In this document: piece by piece, positions 52,108 through 60,081 of the stretch
Numbering within the stretch: position 1 is the stretch's first letter
Layout: every line of letters starts with the position of its first letter
From: Salinispora mooreana
GTDB taxonomy: Bacteria; Actinomycetota; Actinomycetes; Mycobacteriales; Micromonosporaceae
Direction of reading: 5' to 3'
NCBI RefSeq assembly: GCF_000379065.1
Contig: NZ_KB900614.1
Coordinates: forward strand, 2,161,149 to 2,225,148
DNA length: 64,000 nt
The notes under the pieces: model-generated
What the model saw: the letters and a program-made list of their open reading frames with translations, nothing else
Told to the model about the DNA's origin: nothing
Database searches by the model: none
Program-made: the position numbers and the translations under genes

Positions 52108-53456
52108 CACCAAACCAACCCACCCAAGGCGGAGAAGCAGCCCTGGCCCACTGGATGCGCAGCCCCGCCTACAAGACCTGGCGCGCCGGAGTGGAGAGCG
52201 TCAAAGGCTGCCTCCACCCCGTCCGGCTCACCGGCACCTGGGAAGTGCGGCACGCCGGCACCGGGAATCTGATCACCTCCCGGCACGGCCGGGTGTGGTC
52301 GTCCTGCGGCACCCGACGCGCCGCCGTCTGCCCCTCCTGCGCCGACCGCTACGCCGCCGACGCCTGGCACCTCATCCACTCCGGCATGAACGGCGGCAAA
52401 GGCATCCCCGCCACCGTGGCCCACTCCCCGCGGCTGTTCGCCACCCTCACCGCCCCCTCCTTCGGCCCCGTCCACAACCGCCCCAGCAAACGACCATGTG
52501 CCTGCGGACGCTGGCACCCCGACGGACATCCGCTCCTGGGTAGCCCCATCAACCCCGACACCTACGACTACACCGGGGCGGTGCTATGGCAGGCCCACAG
52601 CGGCCAACTCTGGCACCGCTTCACCATCGCCCTACGCCGAGCCGTCGCCGCAGCTGGCGGACTCACCGTCCGCGAAACCAGCCGACACCTACGCATCTCC
52701 TACGCCAAAGTCGCCGAATACCAACGCCGAGGCCTGGTCCACTTCCACGCCATCATCCGCGCCGACGGACCCACCGGCCCCGACACACCACCCCCCGCCT
52801 GGCTCACCGCCGACGTCCTCGCCGACGCCGTACACACCGCAGCATCGTCCGTCCGGGTCGACACCCCTCGACCCGACGGCACACCACTACCCCTGCGGTG
52901 GGGCACCCAGGTCGACATCAAAGACATCACCGCCACCGCCACCGACCTCGACCTCCCCGACAACGCAGACGACGGGGACCAGGTGGTCGCTGACACCCGC
53001 CTCGCCGGCTACATCGCCAAATACGCCACCAAAGGCACCGGAGCCACCGACACCGGAGACCGACGCATCCGCTCCCAGACCCACATCGACCAACTACGCG
53101 TCTCCGACCACCACCGAGCCATGATCCAAACCGCCTGGAACCTCGGCGGCCAGGAACAGTACGCCGACCTGAAACTGCGGCACTGGGCACACATGCTCGG
53201 CTTCCGAGGCCACTTCCTCACCAAAGCCCGCCGCTACAGCACCACCTTCAAACACCTCCGAGCCGAACGCCAAACCCACCAACTCCACACCGCCCTCACC
53301 GACGCCGGCCTCCCCGAACACACCGACGTCATCGTCATCAACGACTGGCACATCCTCGGCATCGGCTACGACACCCCCGAACAACTCGAACTCGCCACCG
53401 CCATCGCCGACCGCATCCGACGCAACGCACAACAAGCCAGAAAGGAGACCCGATGA
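52104..53456 (+). CDS. rolling-circle replication initiator (RepSA-like)
   Basis: 450 residues. A Cys-rich region (WSSCGTRRAAVCPSCADRYA; ACGRWHPDG), the metal motif GLVHFHAIIRADG with the two His of the HUH type, and LAGYIAKYATKGTG with the likely catalytic Tyr match the RepSA group of actinobacterial initiators. It nicks the element's origin after excision. ATG 52104 overlaps the preceding stop; longer upstream frames are ignored. Its stop overlaps the excisionase start. Confidence 0.87.
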   Translation: MTPNQPTQGGEAALAHWMRSPAYKTWRAGVESVKGCLHPVRLTGTWEVRHAGTGNLITSRHGRVWSSCGTRRAAVCPSCADRYAADAWHLIHSGMNGGKGIPATVAHSPRLFATLTAPSFGPVHNRPSKRPCACGRWHPDGHPLLGSPINPDTYDYTGAVLWQAHSGQLWHRFTIALRRAVAAAGGLTVRETSRHLRISYAKVAEYQRRGLVHFHAIIRADGPTGPDTPPPAWLTADVLADAVHTAASSVRVDTPRPDGTPLPLRWGTQVDIKDITATATDLDLPDNADDGDQVVADTRLAGYIAKYATKGTGATDTGDRRIRSQTHIDQLRVSDHHRAMIQTAWNLGGQEQYADLKLRHWAHMLGFRGHFLTKARRYSTTFKHLRAERQTHQLHTALTDAGLPEHTDVIVINDWHILGIGYDTPEQLELATAIADRIRRNAQQARKETR

Positions 53457-53785
53457 AGATAAACGATCCGCGGCCGACGCCTCTGCGCTTTTACCTGCCG
53501 TCCGAGGTTGCCGACCGGCTTCGCTGTTCGGAGTGGTGGGTCAAGGAACAGGCTCGACGGCGGCGAGTCCCGTACTGCTGGATCGGTGGCGCCTATCGCT
53601 TTACGGAACAACACGTCGAAGCGATTGCCCAGCTTTTCGAGGTACAAGCAAGCGATGCTCCTGTGTCACCGGGCCGGGTTAGCCGAGCGGTCAAGCCCAC
53701 AACGGAGGAAAGCGGACCCGTTGCCCGCCTCAGCGCACGTGTACCACGTCGGGCCAGAATCCTAGTATCACAATCGGCAGCATGA
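53453..53785 (+). CDS. excisionase (MerR-like helix-turn-helix, Xis)
   Basis: 110 residues. FYLPSEVADRLRCSEWWVKE is a DNA-binding helix-turn-helix of the excisionase type, followed by RRRVPYCWIGGAYRFTEQHV. ATGA overlap with the replication gene and 16 bp before the integrase give the standard rep-xis-int order. It directs the integrase to excision. Confidence 0.85.
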   Translation: MKINDPRPTPLRFYLPSEVADRLRCSEWWVKEQARRRRVPYCWIGGAYRFTEQHVEAIAQLFEVQASDAPVSPGRVSRAVKPTTEESGPVARLSARVPRRARILVSQSAA

Positions 53786-53801
53786 GCAGGGAGCAGGAAG
53801 A

Positions 53802-55358
53802 ATGGGCTACGCGGAAAAGCGGGGCGAGTACTGGCGGGGCCGCTATAAGGTTGACGCTGGAAAGTACAACACGGTTAAAGACTCAGTTGGCGCTACGATT
53901 CGCTTTCGCACCAGGCGCGAGGCTGAGCAGGCGGCTAATGATGCTGAGTCCAAGGTCCGTGCTGGCGTTCGGCGTGACGTGATTTCCCCTCGAATCACCT
54001 TCGGTGACTTCGTTAACCGTTGGTACTCGGCGCAGGATCTCGCCGCCTCGACCATGCAAAACTACCGGCGTCACATTGAGGAGCATTTGCTTCCGACGTT
54101 CGAGCACACGGCTATGGCTGACATCCTTCCGGCGGACGTCACGATGTGGGAGAAGAAGGAGCGGGCGGCCGGCTACGCCGAGTCAAGTATCAAGACCTGG
54201 CGGGCGACGCTGCACCTGATCCTGGCCGACGCGGTTGAGGAAGGACTCCGGGACTCCAATCCGGCGTCCCGGCGCCGTGGCAGGGGCAAGCGGGCGGGGC
54301 GGTCTCGTAGTCGCGGTCCGGAGAAGGCGGTAACCACAGCGCTCGGTGTTCTGTTGATCGCAGAACGCGCGGCATTGCTGTCGGGCCGTGACGATGAGTT
54401 CGTTGCCATAGTCACGAAGGGGTTCACCGGCATGCGCTGGGGTGAACTGGTGGGGCTGGAAGCCGGCTACGTTCGTCCGGCGGAGATCCGGGTTGAGTGG
54501 CAGCTCTACGAGCTTGACTCCGGCGAGTTGCACCGCTGCCCACCCAAGGATGACTCGCATCGCACAATCGACCTACCGGCCTGGCTGGATCGGCTGCTGG
54601 CGGAGCATGCGGCTCGCACCCGAAGGAAGGCATGCGGGTGTCATCAACGCGCATATGTCTTCAGCGGTCATCGTCCCCCGAAGGGCATGGCTCGTACGTC
54701 GGGACCGACCTTAGTGGATGTTGCTCGCCGGGCGGGTGTCTCGTCGGCCACCGCGTCGGCCGCTCTGAATCATCCTGAGGTGGTGCATGGGGCGACTCGC
54801 GCGCGGATCACGGCGGCTATCGCGGATCTCGGCTACGTCCGTGGTGGCGCTTCTGGGGAGTTGGCCGCGCACTGGCGTCGGACGAACTTCGCCACCTGGT
54901 TGTTTCAGCCGGCGGTGACTGGCTGGTATCCGACGAAGGGGCACCTGAAGGTCCGGCCGGTTCCGGTGCTCGGGGAGCCGTGGCCAGGCATTCCGGTTCG
55001 GGGACGCAACGCGGCGGGCCGCGCTGACGCGTGCTGGCTTCCGGTCGCTCCGGGGCTGACCCCGCACGGGCTACGGCACACGCACAAGACGCTCATGGAG
55101 GAGCTGGGCACACCGGCGAAGTTGGCGGATGAACGGATGGGCCACGCGGACGGCTCCGTTCAGGCCCGCTACACGCATGTCACGGCGGTGATGCGAGCCC
55201 GGCTGCTCGACGGCTTGACGCAACTGTGGGAGGCGGCAGTGTCCGAGCGGCGAGCAATGGCACCCCGGTCCCCCGTGGCCGTCCTGAACCGACTGCTGAC
55301 CGAGGAAACTGAGTCGGCCGTAAAGATCGTCTCCCAGACTTCTCCCAAGCACCGGTGA
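53802..55358 (+). CDS. tyrosine integrase with an inserted LacI-type helix-turn-helix
   Basis: 518 residues, longer than the usual 390-460. An N-terminal arm-binding part (1-55), a SAM-like core-binding domain (65-160) and the catalytic domain follow. Catalytic residues are R212 (TGMRWGEL), probably K249, H422 and R425 (PHGLRHTH), H448 (MGHAD) and Y457 (ARYTHVT), all present. Between K249 and H422, residues 302-348 read as a LacI-family DNA-binding domain (DVARRAGVSSATASAALNHP ... ARITAAIADLGYV). The codon for Leu304 is TTA, rare in actinobacteria and read by bldA tRNA. It integrates the element at tRNA-Val. Confidence 0.88.
   Translation: MGYAEKRGEYWRGRYKVDAGKYNTVKDSVGATIRFRTRREAEQAANDAESKVRAGVRRDVISPRITFGDFVNRWYSAQDLAASTMQNYRRHIEEHLLPTFEHTAMADILPADVTMWEKKERAAGYAESSIKTWRATLHLILADAVEEGLRDSNPASRRRGRGKRAGRSRSRGPEKAVTTALGVLLIAERAALLSGRDDEFVAIVTKGFTGMRWGELVGLEAGYVRPAEIRVEWQLYELDSGELHRCPPKDDSHRTIDLPAWLDRLLAEHAARTRRKACGCHQRAYVFSGHRPPKGMARTSGPTLVDVARRAGVSSATASAALNHPEVVHGATRARITAAIADLGYVRGGASGELAAHWRRTNFATWLFQPAVTGWYPTKGHLKVRPVPVLGEPWPGIPVRGRNAAGRADACWLPVAPGLTPHGLRHTHKTLMEELGTPAKLADERMGHADGSVQARYTHVTAVMRARLLDGLTQLWEAAVSERRAMAPRSPVAVLNRLLTEETESAVKIVSQTSPKHR
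55325..55350 (+). repeat. candidate integrase arm-type site, right
   Basis: Partner of 41448-41473 with two mismatches, placed in the last codons of the integrase gene and 62 bp from the right attachment repeat. Same direction as the left copy. Confidence 0.4.
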
Positions 55359-55368
55359 GAGAAACGAA

Positions 55369-55402
55369 AGAGGCCAGCTCCCCGATTCGGGAACTGGCCT
55401 CT
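55369..55402. terminator. terminator of the integrase gene and of the tRNA-Val gene
   Basis: A 9-bp stem AGAGGCCAG/CTGGCCTCT (55369-55377 with 55394-55402) with additional inner pairing. On the minus strand it follows the tRNA by 20 bp and is trailed by TTTCGTTTC. It is carried by the element and resembles the hairpin left of attR. Confidence 0.65.
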
Positions 55403-55411
55403 TACCTGTAA

Positions 55412-55463
55412 ATATTCAACGTGGGCGATACTGGGATCGAACCAGTGACCTCTTCGGTGTGAA
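55412..55463 (-). repeat. attL: 52-bp attachment repeat at the intact tRNA
   Basis: Identical to 41294-41345. It covers the tRNA-Val 3' half and 10 bp beyond it. Recombination between the two copies would release a circle of about 14.1 kb and leave one tRNA gene. Confidence 0.92.
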
Positions 55464-55493
55464 CGAAGCGCTCTCCCGCTGAGCTAATCGCCC
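55422..55493 (-). tRNA. tRNA-Val (anticodon CAC)
   Basis: 72 nt without encoded CCA. Acceptor stem GGGCGAT/ATCGCCC, D arm GCTC...GAGC, anticodon stem CTTCG/CGAAG with loop TTCACAC (anticodon CAC), variable AGGTC, T arm ACTGG-TTCGATC-CCAGT, discriminator A. The 3' half is supplied by the element's attachment repeat, so the gene stays functional after integration. Confidence 0.95.
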
Positions 55494-55544
55494 GTTGGCT
55501 TGGGTGACTCTACCTGATCGCCGATGTCGACCCCAAACCGAGGC

Positions 55545-56036
55545 TCAGTTCGCCTTGAGGCGATCCAGCGCCCAGGCCACCACATCGATGCCGACGCTGT
55601 ACTTGAGCGACAGCCACACGACGGTCGACACGAAGACGAGGCCGACCGAGCCGATAGCGAACCGCACCGAGAGTGACTGACGCGTAACCCAACTGGTCCA
55701 ACTGGAGACGTGCCGGCGGGTAAAGGTGAGCAGCCGCCGCGCCCAGTGGAACTCCACCGCCCAGATCCCGAGGCCGGCGATCACCAGCAACCAGCCGGGG
55801 CCCGGCAGTGGGATCAGCGCGATTCCGACGGTCACGACGATGGCGCCAGTCATCGCGACAAGGGCCTTCAGGGCAAGTCGGCCGGTGGGGTTGGCCCGAA
55901 TCAACGCGAGGGTGGTCGAGACTCGCTGGCGCCACCGTGGCCGTTCTCGCCGGGCATCAACCAGCGCCGCCCCCGCTGCCGGTGCACCCACATCCGAGCC
56001 GGATCGAACCGGCTTACTCCGCTGTTCGTTCGACAC
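55545..56036 (-). CDS. TIGR02611-type small membrane protein
   Basis: 163 residues from GTG 56036, or 186 from GTG 56105. Two hydrophobic segments with the signature ALIPLPGPGWLLVIAGLGIW between them and WARRLLTFTRRHVSSW after, then SVRFAIGSVGLVFVSTVVWL. These features are those of the actinobacterial TIGR02611/PGPGW family of unknown function. It is the first chromosomal gene right of the tRNA. Confidence 0.75.
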   Translation of the reverse strand: MSNEQRSKPVRSGSDVGAPAAGAALVDARRERPRWRQRVSTTLALIRANPTGRLALKALVAMTGAIVVTVGIALIPLPGPGWLLVIAGLGIWAVEFHWARRLLTFTRRHVSSWTSWVTRQSLSVRFAIGSVGLVFVSTVVWLSLKYSVGIDVVAWALDRLKAN

Positions 56037-56398
56037 CCCGTACCCCCGCCGTTCGGCCGCCTGGGTCGCGATGATCGGCCGACCCGACGGCGTGACACGA
56101 TCCACTGAGGATCACCCCGTCACATTTCCTCCTCCCAGTGTGGCGCGCGCCCGTCACTGCAACCGTGGACTGGACGTTACCGGAGTAAGTCGACGACTGA
56201 AGCACCTGATGCCGAGCGGCACCGCGGACGGGCGGAACCGGAAATCCTACAGGAACTTTCACATTCTGGGGGACACTCCGAAGACCTTCCCACCACTGGG
56301 TGAAGTCAGCGTATGGCGGAGCGTAGCTAGGGGCAGCACCTGAGTATGGGAAAAGCGGGACACGCGCGTTCCGCAGCGGTGCCGGGGGGAGAACGTCC
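56037..56398. promoter_or_regulatory. divergent intergenic region before ssgB
   Basis: About 360 bp between the membrane protein gene and ssgB. No gene, repeat or RNA is recognised. It should contain the ssgB promoter; a ribosome site GGGGGGAG stands 8 bp before the ssgB ATG. Confidence 0.4.
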
Positions 56399-56830
56399 AT
56401 GAGTGTCATCCGACCGACGACCGTAGAGGTCGAGACGTCGCTAAGGCTCGTCGCACCTGACGCCACGGCCTTGCCGGTGCGCGCCAGCCTGCGCTACGAC
56501 CCTGCTGACCCGTATGCGGTCCACGTCCTGTTCCATGCGGAATCGGCCGGTGGCGAGGCGGTCAGCTGGTCGTTCGCACGGGAACTACTGGTGACCGGCC
56601 TCGATGAGCCGGCAGGCATCGGCGATGTGCGGGTCTGGCCCTGGGCCACCCCGCGTGGGGACTTCGTCGCCCTGGCGTTGTCGTCCCCGGACGGTAACGC
56701 CCTGTTTGAGGTGCCGCGGAGCGTCTTGGTGCGCTTCCTGCGGCGGACCTACGTCGTCGTCGCGCGCGGCCGTGAGGCCGAGCACCTGGACGTCGACACG
56801 GCGGTGAACCGGCTGCTCGCCGGCCGCTGA
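56399..56830 (+). CDS. ssgB: SsgA/SsgB-family sporulation protein
   Basis: A 143-residue SALP protein. LRYDPADPYAVHVLFHAESA, VSWSFARELLVTGL, GDVRVWPW and ALSSPDGNALFEVPRSVLVRFL match the family in order. SsgB-type members place FtsZ at sporulation septa. Its presence indicates a sporulating actinomycete. It is a single gene with a terminator hairpin behind it. Confidence 0.9.
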   Translation: MSVIRPTTVEVETSLRLVAPDATALPVRASLRYDPADPYAVHVLFHAESAGGEAVSWSFARELLVTGLDEPAGIGDVRVWPWATPRGDFVALALSSPDGNALFEVPRSVLVRFLRRTYVVVARGREAEHLDVDTAVNRLLAGR

Positions 56831-56882
56831 GATCGAAAGAACCGGAATCTGGATTGAAGGACCGAAATCTGGTGACCGGCTA

Positions 56883-56923
56883 GCCGGGGCCGCGCGGAGC
56901 TGCCGAGTCCGCGCGACCCCGGC
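56883..56923. terminator. bidirectional terminator between ssgB and the dehydrogenase gene
   Basis: A 16-bp stem with one G-T pair (56883-56898 with 56908-56923, left arm GCCGGGGCCGCGCGGA) and a 9-nt loop between convergent genes. Confidence 0.8.
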
Positions 56924-56978
56924 CACCCCGGCTACCCGGGTCGATACGTGATACGACCCACCACCGGATTGGGCCCGC

Positions 56979-57755
56979 TCAGCCATGGGTGGTGATGCCG
57001 CCGTCAACCGGGATGACCGCGCCGGTCAGGTATGCGCCAGCCCGCGACGACAGGTAGATCGCGGTACCCGCCATGTCCTCCGGCCGGCCGATGCGACCCA
57101 GCGGCACCTGCTTCTCGATGGCGGCCCGGGAGGCGGGGTCATCCAGGGCAAACGCCATCATTTTACTCTCGAACGGGCCCGGGGCGATCGCGTTGACGGT
57201 GATGTGTTCGGCGGCGAGTTGGTGGGCGAGGCTGCGGGTCAGCATGTGCACGGCCGCCTTCGTGGCGGAGTACGCGTACACCTCCATCCCCGGGACCCGA
57301 ATCCCGTCCACCGAGCCGATGTTGATGACGCGGGCGGGATCGTCCGCGGTGCCCGCCGCACGCAGTACGGGCAGCAGTGCGGTGGTGAGCCGGAAGACGG
57401 CCTTGACGTTGACCGCCCAGAGCTTGTCGAATGCGCTCTCCGGGTAGGCCTCAAGTGGTGCACCCCAGGTGGCACCCGCGTTGTTGACCAGTACGTCGAG
57501 TCGGTCGTGCCGCGCTCGTACGGCGGCGGCCAGCGCCTCGGCGCCGACATCGCTACCGAGGTCGGTGGGGACAGCCGTGCAGTCGCCCAGCGTCGACAAC
57601 TCGGCGGCGACCGCGGTGCAGACCTCCACCTTCCGAGCAGCGATGATCACCTTGGCGCCGCCTCGTACGAAGCCTTCGGCGATCATCCGGCCGATCCCGC
57701 GCGAGCCACCGGTGACCAGGACAGTCTTGCCGGAAACCGAGAAAAGATCCGTCAT
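56979..57755 (-). CDS. short-chain dehydrogenase/reductase (SDR)
   Basis: 258 residues. Cofactor motif TGGSRGIG, NNAG, the catalytic Ser in NIGSVDG, Tyr-x-x-x-Lys in YAYSATKAA and the C-terminal GGITTHG are all present. The ATG at 57755 is chosen because GAAGGG lies at the right distance; ATG 57761 is the alternative. Substrate unknown; 3-oxoacyl or sugar alcohol reduction is typical. It diverges from the AraC-type gene, which may regulate it. Confidence 0.87.
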   Translation of the reverse strand: MTDLFSVSGKTVLVTGGSRGIGRMIAEGFVRGGAKVIIAARKVEVCTAVAAELSTLGDCTAVPTDLGSDVGAEALAAAVRARHDRLDVLVNNAGATWGAPLEAYPESAFDKLWAVNVKAVFRLTTALLPVLRAAGTADDPARVINIGSVDGIRVPGMEVYAYSATKAAVHMLTRSLAHQLAAEHITVNAIAPGPFESKMMAFALDDPASRAAIEKQVPLGRIGRPEDMAGTAIYLSSRAGAYLTGAVIPVDGGITTHG

Positions 57756-57808
57756 GCTCATCCCTTCACCGTCCACCCCTACCGCTCGGTAACGTAATCG
57801 TCTCGGTC

Positions 57809-57882
57809 AGCCCCCACAACCCCGTCGCCGGCGCGGCGGAGTCGGCGCGGCAAAGTCGGCACGGCGGCGGGTTGTGGGGGCT
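57809..57882. repeat. 14-bp inverted repeat in the SDR/AraC divergent promoter region
   Basis: AGCCCCCACAACCC at 57809-57822 is perfectly complementary to 57869-57882, with 46 bp between that are rich in GTCGGC(A/G)CGGC-like direct repeats. It lies between two divergent start codons, where a terminator makes little sense. Confidence 0.5.
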
Positions 57883-57980
57883 CCGCACCGGGACTCCGTC
57901 GATGCTGGCCCGCCGCGCGGCGCGGGGCCGCGCGGCGAGGACGGTGCTGCGGGAATCGGCATACCGGGCTACCGTCGCAG

Positions 57981-59081
57981 GTGATGTTCTCTGCTGTTCA
58001 TCGCTGCCCGGACGCCGCCGTGAGCGCGGCGCGCGGTTTCGGTGACCTGGTGGCCGATCCGGCGTGGCGGCGTCCGGTCCTGCTGGCGGAGGACCTGCTC
58101 CTGCTGGTCACCGCGGGGCGGGGCAGCGCCGAGGTGGACTTCCACCCCTTTCCCTGCCATCCGGGCACACTGCTGCGGGTCCGGGCTGGCCAGGTGCTTC
58201 GATGTGGGCCACCCCACCTGGGTGCGATCGTGGTGCACTGGGCCTCGGCGGCGCTGCACGGCTTTGACATTGACCTCGAGGCGGCTCCGACCTGGCTTGA
58301 GCTGACCGGTGCGGATGGGGCGGCCATCAGTGCCGGTCTCCGTCAGCTCGCGGTGGACTGCGAGCTGCATCGCGGGGAGACCACCGCGCTGCTCCGCCAC
58401 CAGCTGGCGACGCTGCTGCTTCGGCTGGCGCTGCTGGCGGGCTCCAGCCGGGGGCCTCAGCCCGCGTCGCGGTCGGCGGCACGCACCGCGGCCGGCACCT
58501 TCCTCCTGCTCTGCCGCGAGTTGGAGCAGGGCTACCAGCGCAGCCGGCGGGTGGAGGACTACGCCGACCAGTTGGGCTGCTCGGTTCGTACCCTGACCCG
58601 CGCCTGCCTGGCAGTCACCGGGCGCAGCGCGAAGCAGGTGGTGGACGAGCGGGTGGCGTTGCAGGCCCGGCGCCTGCTCGCGGCGACCGACGAGCCGGTG
58701 GCGCAAGTCGGCCAGCGGCTCGGTTTCGCCGAGCCGACCAACTTCGGCCGGTTCTTCACCCGGGAGGTCGGGGTCAGCCCGGGTGCGTTCCGCGCCGCTC
58801 GGGAGCACCTCGCCGACTATTCAGCGCCGACCGGACCGGTAGCAACCGATTCGGTAACGGCCACACCGGTAGCGGCAGGCCCGGAGTCGGTGCCCGCTCT
58901 GCCCGCCCGGGAGGTTCCGCCCCTGGTACGCCCGCGCCCGCCCGCCGATGCTGGCGGCGGTCAGCTACGAATGCCGGGCCACAGCGATGACCACGTCACC
59001 GCCGAGTCGACCGTGCTCGGGGTCGCGCACGGCGGCGCCGCACCGCAGCAGCCCGGTGAGCGCCCGCTGCACGTCGACTGA
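57981..59081 (+). CDS. AraC family transcriptional regulator
   Basis: 366 residues from GTG 57981 or 365 from the ATG directly after. Residues 1-120 form a cupin-like ligand part (LLVTAGRGSAEVDFHPFPCH). Residues 175-275 form the AraC double helix-turn-helix (DYADQLGCSVRTLTRACL ... PVAQVGQRLGFAEPTNFGRF FTREVGVSPG pattern). About 90 further residues are low-complexity and run 117 bp into the convergent gene, so the true end may have shifted by a frameshift. It may control the divergent dehydrogenase. Confidence 0.82.
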   Translation: MMFSAVHRCPDAAVSAARGFGDLVADPAWRRPVLLAEDLLLLVTAGRGSAEVDFHPFPCHPGTLLRVRAGQVLRCGPPHLGAIVVHWASAALHGFDIDLEAAPTWLELTGADGAAISAGLRQLAVDCELHRGETTALLRHQLATLLLRLALLAGSSRGPQPASRSAARTAAGTFLLLCRELEQGYQRSRRVEDYADQLGCSVRTLTRACLAVTGRSAKQVVDERVALQARRLLAATDEPVAQVGQRLGFAEPTNFGRFFTREVGVSPGAFRAAREHLADYSAPTGPVATDSVTATPVAAGPESVPALPAREVPPLVRPRPPADAGGGQLRMPGHSDDHVTAESTVLGVAHGGAAPQQPGERPLHVD

Positions 59082-59963
59082 CCGGTACGCGGTCGCGGTC
59101 AGCGCGTGTCGGCGCAGTTCGGTGACGGTACGGGGGCCAGAGCGGGCCAGCTCGGCGAGGAGTTCCTGGCCCAGCGACTCGGGGTCGGGTGCGATGTCGA
59201 GCAGCTGCCCGCTCGGGTCGGCGGGGTCCCGATAGCGCACCGCGGTGTCGTCGTCCACCGCCCACAGGTTTTCCTTGAACGCATCCAGGCTGCGGTCGTG
59301 GCCGGTGCCGAAGGCGAGCCGCCGCGTGCGTGACCCGTCCACCGCGACCAGGTCGATCTGGGTGGTGAGCGGGAAACCGGCAGTGGCGAGCCCGGCCCGC
59401 ACCGAGCCGGCAGAGCCAGCAGCCGCAGTGCCGGCCGAGGCAGTAGGTCCGGTAGAGGCAGTAGATGCAGTGCCACCAGACGCAGTGCCAGCGGAGGCAG
59501 CAGGCGCGGGTTCCGCCTCGGTGACCAGCAGGAGCTCGGCAGGGCGGCCGGCGGCGCTGGCGGCCAGCACGCCGGGGTCGGTGGCGCCGGCCCCGTCCAG
59601 GTACGACAGCAGCGGCGCCCCCATGGCGCCGGCCGCCTTCACCGCGACCGGCAGCCGGGCGGGCCCGCCGGGCACCAGGTGTACGGCAATCTCGGCCGGC
59701 AGGGTTGCCTCGATCGCGCCCAGCCGGGCGGGGAGTTCCTCACTGCCCTCGGCGAGCACCAGCACGCTGAGCTGCCGCCCGCGAAGCTGGTTGGCATGCT
59801 CGGCGAGCACGCCGAGTACCGCTTCGGCGGAGTCGGTGGCCGCGAGCAGGGCTCCCGGCCCGTAGGCGAGCGCCACGACGCTGGGCCGCCCCTGCGCAAC
59901 CGCCCGGGGCAACCACGCTTCGAGCTGCCGGCCGAGCAGTTCCCGTACCACCCCGTCCATCAC
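58965..59963 (-). CDS. uncharacterised actinobacterial protein
   Basis: 332 residues, MMDGVVRELLGRQLEAWLPR at the start. The N-terminal half looks like an alpha/beta domain (LSVLVLAEGSEELPARLGAI). A Thr/Ala/Ser/Gly-rich stretch (about 155-190) is a degenerate repeat. The C-terminal part (SLDAFKENLWAVDDDTAVRY, GPRTVTELRRHALTATAYRS) is like the end of TcmP-type three-Cys-motif partner proteins. Recognition is weak. Function unknown. Confidence 0.6.
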   Translation of the reverse strand: MMDGVVRELLGRQLEAWLPRAVAQGRPSVVALAYGPGALLAATDSAEAVLGVLAEHANQLRGRQLSVLVLAEGSEELPARLGAIEATLPAEIAVHLVPGGPARLPVAVKAAGAMGAPLLSYLDGAGATDPGVLAASAAGRPAELLLVTEAEPAPAASAGTASGGTASTASTGPTASAGTAAAGSAGSVRAGLATAGFPLTTQIDLVAVDGSRTRRLAFGTGHDRSLDAFKENLWAVDDDTAVRYRDPADPSGQLLDIAPDPESLGQELLAELARSGPRTVTELRRHALTATAYRSVDVQRALTGLLRCGAAVRDPEHGRLGGDVVIAVARHS

Positions 59964-60081
59964 GTCATCGGTTTTACCGTACTGGGATGGACCGGGGGCG
60001 GCGGGGCCAACAAAAGCAGCGCGGGGAAACCCAACCGGCGCGGGTCTTGTACATACCGTCGCTGGTTAAGCACCATGGGGC

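Larger units (their letters stand above)
41294..55463. mobile_element. actinomycete integrative and conjugative element (AICE) in tRNA-Val, about 14.1 kb
   Basis: Bounded by the 52-bp direct repeats. The right end has the standard AICE order: TraB/FtsK translocase, DUF2637 protein, rolling-circle initiator, excisionase and integrase, with the integrase next to the intact tRNA. Many of these genes overlap by 4 bp. Cargo at the left includes an SRA-HNH endonuclease, two GntR-type regulators, a CRISPR array and a glycosyltransferase. All transfer functions look intact, so mobility is plausible. Confidence 0.9.
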
